Positions 57,201 to 64,000 of a DNA stretch of 64,000 nt are shown here, one piece after another. The notes beneath the pieces are model-generated. The model searched no databases and was not told the origin of the DNA. It saw nothing but the letters and a program-made list of their open reading frames with translations. The stretch's first letter is position 1, and every line of letters starts with the position of its first letter. The stretch is from positions 124,001 to 188,000 of the forward strand of contig JADJPF010000020.1 of the NCBI GenBank assembly GCA_016713405.1, in the 5' to 3' direction. The position numbers and the translations under genes are program-made. This DNA is from Blastocatellia bacterium (GTDB taxonomy: Bacteria > Acidobacteriota > Blastocatellia > Chloracidobacteriales > JADJPF01).

Positions 57201-57898
57201 AATAATGATTTTTTTGCAGAAAGTCGCCTTTATTCTGTTGGATCAGTCATTCAATACTATGAACGCCGCCATACAGAATTGCAAGAAGCCCATATAGACG
57301 CTATTGAGCTTATGCGTACTATTGGCTGGCGAATTGGCGAAGCCTACATGCACACTATGAAAGGCTTTGATTATCTTTCCCCTACAAATTTAGATATAAA
57401 TCAAGCACGAGATTATTTGCAAAGAGCTATGGCTGTTTGTCAAGAAACAGGAGAAAAAGGTTTCCAACTCGTGATTGGAAGAGGAATGGCTAAAGTAGCA
57501 ACGATTTTAGGTGATTATGATAGCGCAATTACAAAGCTAAAAGAATTACTTAATATTTTACGAATGATTGGAGATCTTTTGAACAAACTGCCACTTTATG
57601 CTGGCTAGCAGAAGCTTATGAGACTGCTGACAATTTAACAGAAGCTTTAAGTTTGTATCAAGAATGTCAATCTATTGCAGAAAAACTAGAATTTCCTTTT
57701 TGGCAATGGCAAGCTCTCTTTGGACAAGGTCGCTGTTTACAACAATTAGGAAAAAATAAAGAAGCTATTTCTAAACTTAGTGGCTCTTGTGCCATTATTG
57801 TTAAGTTACGTAAGCAATTTGCTAGTGAGCAAGAAGGAGCAAATTTTGTAGCTGAAACACAAGTAGTTTATGATTTACTAACTAATTTGACTGTTTAG
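54249..57898 (+). pseudogene. Large Ser/Thr protein kinase with ATPase and TPR regions, frameshifted near the end
   Basis: A giant regulator of about 1215 residues. In order: zinc ribbon (CQCGTELDST ... CSNCG); Ser/Thr kinase (GRGGMGEVYLAKD, catalytic HRDLKLEN, DFGLAK, GTPHYMSPEQAKG); AAA-type ATPase (Walker A GDSGSGKT, Walker B VLLFDNLHWS) of the predicted-ATPase/STAND type; then helical TPR-like repeats to the C-terminus. The frame breaks at T4 57577-57580; adding one T continues through FEQTATLCWLAEAYE to the stop at 57896-57898. Only the last 100 residues are affected. Likely clients include FHA proteins. Confidence 0.88.
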
Positions 57899-57972
57899 GA
57901 AAAATATTAAATTGCTTCTAGTCAAATATTAGCCTAATATTCAAAAAGAATGTCAAAGCTGGGGGAACGAAT

Positions 57973-58953
57973 ATGCAGCGTTACAGGCCGCCGCAAAACA
58001 ATATACAACCACCAAAAAAGAAATTAGACACTAAAAAAGAGATTAAAATTAAAGCTCAAGTCTTAGCTCATGAGTTTGCTAGCCAACTACCACCGGCTGA
58101 AGCACCAGATCCAGAGCTAGATGAGCGAATGATGTTACAATTTACACGCTCTCGTTTTAGTGTAGGTAGTACACACCTTCAAGGTAGTCTTGCCGATAGG
58201 TTAAAACAGGCCCTTAGCCCGTTTAAGTCACAAAATCAACCTACCCAAGCACAAGACTTTCAATCCGGCCCAGCACCAGAAGGGCTTGAAGCCGAACGTA
58301 GTTTTCGTTTACTTGCTCCTGCTCTTCAAGAGCATATAATGTCTATTGTTAATGCTAACCCTGATGACCAAATGTTAGTAGAACAAATACGCACTTTAAT
58401 TAATGATGAGCTATTCCGATCCTTAAGTTTAGGTCTTCAAAGTGCTTTTGTTGATACATTAATTTGGAATGCAGAAGCTAACCTAAACTTTATGCTAGAT
58501 TTTATGAGGGGTAAATGTTTCCAAACCTTCCTCTCAGATCCTAATTATACGGAAGAACAAAAAAGCTTTGAGCTTTCCTTTGTCGCAGACCTTTCCGTTT
58601 TAGCTAATAACAATCCTGATAGCATCTTAAATGATCAAAAATTTAAGGATCTAAATGGTGGTACACTAAACGCTATCATTGAAGAATTAAATTCCCACGA
58701 AGGCGATAGATTTTTAGATGCTAAATATCGCCAACTCTTAAGCAGCGTTGATTTTGTTGATATGCGTACTGAATACCAACAAGGCTTGGTAAGCGCGCTA
58801 TCTCAATATCCAAAGGCAAAAGTAAGCGATATACTTCAATTCTTACGTAGTTCTGACTTTATTAAAATCTACTCTGAACCAGATATGGTTGTAGACGCAT
58901 TTTTAGACACAGTTGCTAGATCTGAAAGTGCTGTGATCAATAGTTATGGTTAA
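57973..58953 (+). CDS. Hypothetical protein, 326 aa
   Basis: Not recognised. The N-terminus is Pro/Lys-rich and probably disordered (MQRYRPPQNNIQPPKKK). A helical region of about 220 residues follows (about 105-325), with repeats of acidic helices. No TM, signal or cysteine motif. It has a strong GGGGGA ribosome site. It lies 74 bases after the large kinase gene on the same strand; kinase-linked function is possible but unsupported. Confidence 0.65.
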   Translation: MQRYRPPQNNIQPPKKKLDTKKEIKIKAQVLAHEFASQLPPAEAPDPELDERMMLQFTRSRFSVGSTHLQGSLADRLKQALSPFKSQNQPTQAQDFQSGPAPEGLEAERSFRLLAPALQEHIMSIVNANPDDQMLVEQIRTLINDELFRSLSLGLQSAFVDTLIWNAEANLNFMLDFMRGKCFQTFLSDPNYTEEQKSFELSFVADLSVLANNNPDSILNDQKFKDLNGGTLNAIIEELNSHEGDRFLDAKYRQLLSSVDFVDMRTEYQQGLVSALSQYPKAKVSDILQFLRSSDFIKIYSEPDMVVDAFLDTVARSESAVINSYG

Positions 58954-58967
58954 AAAGCTAATTTATT

Positions 58968-59716
58968 GTGATTACAGATAGTTACTGGTCTTATGCACTG
59001 CTTTCTATCGCAGGTCTAATGGCTGGAGCAATAAATGCTGTTGCGGGGGAGGATCCTTAATTTCTTTCCCTAGTATGCTTTTCTTAGGCATCCCATCTAT
59101 TGCAGCTAATGCTACCAATGCTGTAGCACTTTGGCCCGGTTCTTTAGCAAGTGTTTGGAGTTATAGACAAGATGCAAAGGGGCTTTGGCGTTTAATTGGT
59201 TTTTTAGTTGTCCCTTCAATTCTAGGCGCACTTTTTGGAGCATGGCTACTACTAAATACTCCTCAAAAGCTTTTTGATGCAGCAATCCCTTTATTAATTC
59301 TATTTGCTACTTTACTACTTTGTTTTCAAACTAAACTAAAAAAATACCTAAAAACAGATAACAACAACTTAAAACTAGCATTTCTTGTCCAACTTTTAGT
59401 TGCTATTTATGGAGGTTATTTTGGTGCTGGAATGGGAATTATGATGTTAGCCCTTCTAGGCATCTGTGTTTCAGGGGATATTAATCAACTTAACGCTATA
59501 AAAACATTTCTAGCTACTATAATTAATATAGTTGCTTCAGTGTTTTTTCTTTCTGCTGGAAGTATTTTGTTTTTACCTGCTCTAATTGTAACTTTTGGGG
59601 CAATTGTTGGCGGATATCTAGCTCCACAAATAGCAAGAAAAATTCAGCCAAGTTATGTCCGTTATTTTGTTATTACTATAGGTTTTGCTTTGACCTTAGT
59701 TGAATTTATTTGGTAA
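58968..59716 (+). pseudogene. TauE/SafE-family permease, frameshifted near the start
   Basis: A membrane protein of about 250 residues with about eight TM helices, of the TSUP/TauE-SafE family proposed to export sulfite or small organosulfonates. GTG at 58968 begins VITDSYWSYALLSIAGLMAG. The conserved AINAVAGGGSLISFP loop is broken at G5 59045-59049; one added G restores it. IPSIAANATNAVALWPG and the second-half GAGMGIMMLALLG are intact. Confidence 0.85.
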
Positions 59717-59791
59717 ATTGAGAACAATAGAAACTACTAAATTAATCCTTGCCCTAAACTAATAATTTATAAACTTGAGGAGAAAAAATTT

Positions 59792-60325
59792 ATGTCTAAC
59801 TTTGTTGTAGGTCGTCCGTCTGCTAATGAACATGCTCCATATTATTCACTATATATTGACCGTATTAATGATGATGATATTGTAACTGTGCTAGAAAAAC
59901 AACTTAGCAGTGTTTTAGCAACTTTAGATATTGCTATAGAAAGAAATTCTAATGTGCCTTATGAGGAAGGAAAATGGACAGTAAAACAATTAATTGGTCA
60001 CATAAATGATTGTGAAAGAGTTATGTCTTATCGAGCCTTACGCTTTGCTCGTAACGACCTTACACCTTTAAGCGGCTTTGAACAGGATGATTATATCCCT
60101 ACAGGAAATTTTGATGCTCGTTCTTGGCAAGAATTAAGAACGGAATTTGAACATATACGACAAGCTACAATAGATTTATTTCATCCACTAGAGAAGGACG
60201 CTTGGCATAGAAGCGGCAAAGCTAACGATAATGAAATTTCTGTTCGTGCCTTAGCCTATGTTATAGCTGGACATGTGGCACATCATATAAATATATTAGA
60301 AACTCGTTACTTAAATCTTGGGTAG
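59792..60325 (+). CDS. DinB-like superfamily protein
   Basis: A 177-residue four-helix protein of the DinB/YfiT-like superfamily. The metal-binding His residues are in WTVKQLIGHINDCERV and HVAHHINILETRYL near the end. Many members are thiol-dependent transferases or hydrolases, but function cannot be assigned from sequence here. Good ribosome site GAGGAG. The DUF4384 gene starts 31 bases downstream. Confidence 0.85.
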   Translation: MSNFVVGRPSANEHAPYYSLYIDRINDDDIVTVLEKQLSSVLATLDIAIERNSNVPYEEGKWTVKQLIGHINDCERVMSYRALRFARNDLTPLSGFEQDDYIPTGNFDARSWQELRTEFEHIRQATIDLFHPLEKDAWHRSGKANDNEISVRALAYVIAGHVAHHINILETRYLNLG

Positions 60326-60356
60326 AATCACTTAGGGAATACAGGAATAACAATTT

Positions 60357-61169
60357 ATGAAAAGACAAGTATTTTTATTAGTGTTTTTTGTTTTATCCAC
60401 TTTACTTGTTAATGCTCAAATCCAAGAAGATGATGAAGTTGGCACTAGGGGTAGCTTTTTAAGCACTCGTCCTGCTGTAACAAGCACTGTTAAATCAACT
60501 AAATCAATAACAAAAACTACTAAGCCAAAAACTAGCAGTAATAGCAATGTAGGCTTGGGCTATACACTTTACTTAAAAGGCAAAAATGAAAATCCTACTA
60601 GGGTTAGTCCTGCTCAAGAATTTAAGGAAGGTGATGCTATTCGTCTAGTATTTGAACCTAATATTGATGGGTATTTATATGTTTTTCATACAGAAAATGA
60701 TAATAATCCAACAATGATTTTTCCTGACGCTCGTCTAAAACGAGGAGATAACTTAGTCCAAGCACATGTGCCTTATGAAGTTCCTGCTAGTGATGACCCA
60801 GATGATAGTTTGCGATGGTTTGTTTTTGATGAAAAAAGTGCTACAGAAAAACTCTATGTAGTTTTATCCAAAACACCTTTAACAGAAGTTCCTAGTGGTG
60901 AACAACTAGTTCGCTATTGCGAGCAAAAGCTTTGTCCTTGGCAACCCAACGAAAAGCTTTGGCAAGATATTAGTTCAAAAGCTAATCAAAATGTCAAAGT
61001 AAGTAAAAATGCTAGAGATCAAGGACAAGCACAAAGCGAAGGGGAAAAACGCTCTATTAAAGCTCTAACCGCACTAGAAAAAAAGGCTGCTTCACCAACA
61101 GTAATTTATCTTAGTCGCTCAACAGAGTTTAATCAGATAGTTACACCTATTAGTTTAATTCATAAGTAA
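60357..61169 (+). CDS. Exported DUF4384 protein
   Basis: A 270-residue exported protein. The signal peptide (MKRQVFLLVFFVLSTLLVNA) is followed by a Ser/Thr/Lys-rich linker and a DUF4384 domain (about 65-180): GYTLYLKGKNENPTRVSP, GDAIRLVFEPNIDGYLYVF and TMIFPDARLKRGDN. DUF4384 is often linked to surface or kinase-associated proteins. The C-terminal tail after 190 is basic. Function unknown. Confidence 0.85.
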   Translation: MKRQVFLLVFFVLSTLLVNAQIQEDDEVGTRGSFLSTRPAVTSTVKSTKSITKTTKPKTSSNSNVGLGYTLYLKGKNENPTRVSPAQEFKEGDAIRLVFEPNIDGYLYVFHTENDNNPTMIFPDARLKRGDNLVQAHVPYEVPASDDPDDSLRWFVFDEKSATEKLYVVLSKTPLTEVPSGEQLVRYCEQKLCPWQPNEKLWQDISSKANQNVKVSKNARDQGQAQSEGEKRSIKALTALEKKAASPTVIYLSRSTEFNQIVTPISLIHK

Positions 61170-61192
61170 AATTAGGTTTAAGGTTGTAAGTT

Positions 61193-62128
61193 ATGAGTAA
61201 GTCTATATTTACCGACAATAATAAATTTTTAGCTAAAACAAAATATTCTCATTTACCAAAAGAATCTTTACCAACAATGTATGATTTACCTAGTGAAGAA
61301 ATAGGAGATAGTGGAATGCCTGATGAGTTTCATTTTGTTCAATGTCAACTTCTTAAACAAACATTTCAACCCGCAAATTATCCTAAAGAGGAAATCTATT
61401 CTGCAATAGATATGAATCTTTATTTTGATGAAAATCATACAAATTGGTATAAACGCCCTGATTGGTTTGGAGTAGTTGGAGAATCTCAGTTTTATGCTAA
61501 AGAAGACCTAAAACATAGCTATGTGATTTGGCAAGAAGAAGTTGTACCAATAATTGTTGTAGAGATACTTTCACCTAGCACAGAAAAAGATGATTTAGGA
61601 AGAAGTGTAAGAGGTAGTAATGAACCTCCTACAAAATGGGAAGTCTACGAGCAAATCTTAGAGATTCCCTATTATGTAACTTACAGTCATGTAACTAATC
61701 AGATACGTGCTTTTAGGCTAGAAGATGGCAAATACATCCCTTTTCTACCTGATAGCCAGGGCCGTTATTTTATTCCTGATATTGAGCTTAGTTTGGGTCT
61801 TTGGTATGGGAAATATGAGAGGGCCACTTGTTTTTGGCTACGCTGGTTTGATAAACAAGGCAATTTAATCCTAATACCAGAAGAATTGCACGAAAAAGAA
61901 CTAGCAAAAAAACAGCAAGAATTAATGCAGAAGGATCAAGAACTAATGCAGAAGGATCAAGTACTAATACAGAAGGATCAAGAACTAGTACAGAAGGATC
62001 AAGTACTAATGCAGAAGGATCAGGAACTAGTACAAAAAGATCGAGAAAAAGAAGCTTTAGCAAAGCAGCTAGAAATTCTTAACGCAAAACTTAAAGAGAT
62101 GGGAATTAATCCAGATGCTCTAAAATAA
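61193..62128 (+). CDS. Uma2-family nuclease-fold protein with heptad-repeat tail
   Basis: A 311-residue protein. The PD-(D/E)XK-like Uma2 (DUF820) domain spans about residues 40-215: RPDWFGVVGE, VPIIVVEILSPSTEKDD and a downstream Lys in PPTKWEVYEQ, then IPYYVTYS. The C-terminal tail (about 225-305) is a long coiled coil with near-exact heptads such as QELMQKD. Uma2 proteins are abundant in cyanobacteria and some other phyla, with unclear role. A tail this regular probably mediates oligomerisation. Confidence 0.85.
   Translation: MSKSIFTDNNKFLAKTKYSHLPKESLPTMYDLPSEEIGDSGMPDEFHFVQCQLLKQTFQPANYPKEEIYSAIDMNLYFDENHTNWYKRPDWFGVVGESQFYAKEDLKHSYVIWQEEVVPIIVVEILSPSTEKDDLGRSVRGSNEPPTKWEVYEQILEIPYYVTYSHVTNQIRAFRLEDGKYIPFLPDSQGRYFIPDIELSLGLWYGKYERATCFWLRWFDKQGNLILIPEELHEKELAKKQQELMQKDQELMQKDQVLIQKDQELVQKDQVLMQKDQELVQKDREKEALAKQLEILNAKLKEMGINPDALK
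61916..62041 (+). repeat. Six 21-base tandem repeats inside the Uma2 gene
   Basis: Six in-frame copies of a 21-base unit (CAAGAACTAATGCAGAAGGA type) encode the heptad QxLxQKD. Units alternate between QEL and QVL, hinting at duplication in pairs. The unit length keeps the frame, so copy number can vary without breaking the gene. Confidence 0.9.
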
Positions 62129-62139
62129 TTAGCATCTGG
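62111..62139 (+). terminator. Possible terminator overlapping the Uma2 stop
   Basis: A perfect nine-base stem, CCAGATGCT (62111-62119) with AGCATCTGG (62131-62139), spans the stop codon. A T run begins six bases later rather than at once, so termination is only possible. Confidence 0.4.
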
Positions 62140-62242
62140 AAAAACTTTTTTTAATCTTTGGAAAAATGTTGCAAGCTTACTTAGAAAATACGTTCTTCAC
62201 CACGAGCAAACATTCTTTGCTCATAAATTTAAGCAGAAAACT

Positions 62243-63158
62243 ATGAATAAATTGGCTTTTTTTAATCTATAACCCTAAGTCGGGTCGTCAACAAGAGCGC
62301 GAATTAGCAATAAAAAATTTTATTGCTATGATGGAGCAAAAAGGTTTTTCCGTAGAAGCACGACGTACAGAACGAGCCTTTCATGCTACAGAACTTGCTA
62401 AAGAGGCTGTTGATAGACAGGTTGATTTAGTTGTTGCTAATGGTGGAGATGGAACGCTTAACGAAGTTTTGCAAACAATGGTTGGTTCTCAAGTTCCTTT
62501 GGCTGTTTGGCCCGGTGGAACAGCTAATGTTGTTGCGCTAGATCTTCAGTTGCCACGCAACCCAAAAGATATAGTAGATTTAATTGGCCGCAATGATAGC
62601 CGCTATCGTATCCACGTAGCAAAAGCAGGCTCTCGTTACTACTTTTTTACTGCTGGAATTGGCTTAGATGCAGAAATTATTGAAGCTGTAGATTCAGAGC
62701 TAAAAAAGCAAATTGGTAAAGGAGCCTTTTGGTTAGCGGGTTTTGCTCATTTAGTTAAATGGAACCCTACACCAATAAATTTGTTTATTGATGGTAAAAC
62801 TTATCAAGGGACATTTGTTATTGTTGGTAAATCTTTTGGTTATGGTGGTACGCTTTCGCTCACTCCACACGCTCGGTTTGATGATGATATGTTGGATGTT
62901 TGTATTTTTTCAGGTACTAGCAAACTACAATATATCAGCTATTTAGCTTCCTGCTTAAATAAAAGTCAGTTAGATCGCAAAGGGGTTACTTACCCAAAAA
63001 CTCGTAGGGTTGATGCTAGTTCTGTTGTTTCTCTACCTGTTCAAGCTGATGGTGAAGTTATAGGTAATCTACCAATGACTTTTGAAGTTATCCCTGATGC
63101 ACTCACAATGGTTGTGCCGCCTGGAGTTTTAAGGCAAGACCGACAAATTAAAATATAA
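62243..63158 (+). pseudogene. Diacylglycerol kinase-family lipid kinase, frameshifted at the start
   Basis: A lipid kinase of about 305 residues (DagK/YegS type). ATG at 62243 gives MNKLAF, then the frame is lost at T7 62257-62263. Removing one T restores LIYNPKSGRQQERELAIKNF. The rest is intact: ANGGDGTLNEVLQ (nucleotide-binding GGDGT), VWPGGTANVVA and FTAGIGLDAEII. It phosphorylates diacylglycerol or a related lipid. Confidence 0.87.
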
Positions 63159-63203
63159 ATTAACTTACTTATAAATAAATAATTTACGGCCAAGGAGCTA
63201 ATT

Positions 63204-64000
63204 ATGCGTTTTCTTATGGTGTGTATTTTAGTGCTTACTTTTGCTTTTAACACAGCAGCACAAAACTTAACAAATACAAATTCTGCAAATTTACCGAACC
63301 GAACCGCTATTAGTGAGGTTTCAGAATACAACAAAATTAGATTAACTGGTTTTGACGCGCTCTATAATATGGACTATTCAACAGCAAGAGCAAAATTTAC
63401 TCAAATGACAGAACTATCGCCAGAAAATCCAGCAGGACATTTTTATCTTGCAACCAATTATTGGCTAGAGTTACTAAATTCTAGTCGCAGACTTCAAGCT
63501 AATCTTTATAGTAGTGACTCATTTTATGCTGAAACCGAAGAAAAAGTAGATGAAAAAGTAGATAAAGAATTTCGTCGCTTAGTTCAAGTAGCACTACAAA
63601 AAACAGAAGCACAACTTAAAAATAATCCTAAAGATACAGAAGCACTTTATTATAAAGGTGCTGCACATGGACTACTTGCTAGTTATGAGGCAACTGTTAC
63701 ACGTTCTTTTTTTTCTGCTCTACGTAACGGGTCAAAATCCGTTGATATACATCGAAAGCTAGTAGAAGTTAGCCCAAATTATTTTGATGCTTATTTAACT
63801 ATTGGAATGTATGACTATGTAGTAGGTAGTCTACCTTTAACAGCAAAAGTTATAGGCACAATATTTGGTTTTCGTGGTTCTCGTGAACGTGGTTTAGGTG
63901 AACTTAACTTAGTTTCTAAACGTGGAATTTATGCGGCAGACGATGCTAAAGTTTTGTTAGTTGCTTTGTATGCAAGAGAGAAAAAATATTCTGAAATGTT
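63204..64000 (+). CDS. Exported TPR-like protein (partial, 3' end beyond window)
   Basis: An exported protein truncated by the right edge (265 codons visible). The signal peptide MRFLMVCILVLTFAFNTAA is followed by helical TPR-like units: YNMDYSTARAKFTQMTEL, GHFYLATNYWLEL, ALYYKGAAHGLLASYE and YFDAYLTIGMYDYV. ATG at 63204 follows AAGGAG. Function unknown. Confidence 0.8.
   Translation, partial: MRFLMVCILVLTFAFNTAAQNLTNTNSANLPNRTAISEVSEYNKIRLTGFDALYNMDYSTARAKFTQMTELSPENPAGHFYLATNYWLELLNSSRRLQANLYSSDSFYAETEEKVDEKVDKEFRRLVQVALQKTEAQLKNNPKDTEALYYKGAAHGLLASYEATVTRSFFSALRNGSKSVDIHRKLVEVSPNYFDAYLTIGMYDYVVGSLPLTAKVIGTIFGFRGSRERGLGELNLVSKRGIYAADDAKVLLVALYAREKKYSEM

Noticed and set aside
61916..62041. 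CRISPR-like array
   Set aside because: The 21-base units are contiguous without spacers and code in frame for a coiled coil.
61788..62063. Minus-strand Leu/Val/Asp-rich open frame
   Set aside because: It is the antisense of the 21-base repeat, giving an artificial repetitive peptide.

Overview
The window is AT-rich (roughly one third G+C by eye, not computed) and densely coding on both strands. It is bacterial chromosome: housekeeping genes dominate (gltA, lpdA, pyrF, purK, moaA, ribA, ffh-rpsP-khpA-rimM-trmD, dut, ade, suhB, hom), and I see no phage, plasmid, insertion sequence, CRISPR array, tRNA or rRNA. A MacB/FtsX-type permease of the 'acidobacterial duplicated orphan permease' kind, an Oar-like TonB-dependent receptor with an N-terminal carboxypeptidase-regulatory-like domain, an SBBP beta-propeller protein, a DUF1343/NamZ protein, a DUF4384 protein and many kinase/PAS/FHA/GGDEF/PilZ signalling genes point to Acidobacteriota. 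The low G+C suggests a Blastocatellia-like lineage. That placement is inference from gene content.

Layout. 1-3.0 kb (minus): homoserine dehydrogenase, cut by the left edge, and a hybrid PAS histidine kinase. 3.4-7.5 kb (plus): citrate synthase with a clear terminator, then the MacB-like permease. 7.5-11.4 kb (minus): a GAF-type histidine kinase, a DUF3108 exported protein, pyrF and an FHA-GGDEF diguanylate cyclase. 11.7-14.3 kb (plus): ribA, moaA and two small unknown genes. 14.3-24.1 kb, mixed strands: NamZ-like hydrolase, purK, SBBP protein, lpdA, an FhaA-like FHA protein and an archaemetzincin. 24.2-30.1 kb (plus): a ferredoxin, then six tightly packed genes: a two-part glycosyltransferase, a GT8 glycosyltransferase, three 2OG-Fe(II) oxygenase-fold proteins (one lacking every active-site residue) and a sulfotransferase-like protein. 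This looks like a surface glycan or glycoconjugate modification cluster and is the most novel part of the window. 30.1-32.7 kb (minus): TerB-like protein, SuhB, a lipoprotein beta-carbonic anhydrase and a small zinc-ribbon protein. 32.9-38.8 kb (plus): ffh-rpsP-khpA-rimM-trmD followed by a BatA-like protein and CorA, with prominent RNA hairpins in the leader regions. 39-49.7 kb (plus): membrane proteins, the TonB-dependent receptor, an orphan MqsA-like regulator, M28 peptidase, adenine deaminase and a divergent sirtuin. 49.7-64 kb: methyltransferase, dut, PilZ protein, a two-component pair plus a LuxR-type HTH protein, yhbY, a giant Ser/Thr kinase with ATPase and TPR regions, a TauE-like permease, DinB-like protein, DUF4384 protein, a Uma2 nuclease-fold protein with a coiled-coil repeat tail, a diacylglycerol-kinase-like protein and a TPR protein cut by the right edge.

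A notable global feature is that ten genes are interrupted by single-base indels, almost all inside short homopolymers, and two carry an in-frame stop. Both halves of each gene read as normal family sequence. I therefore think many are sequence or assembly errors rather than true pseudogenes, and I give each such gene over its full extent.
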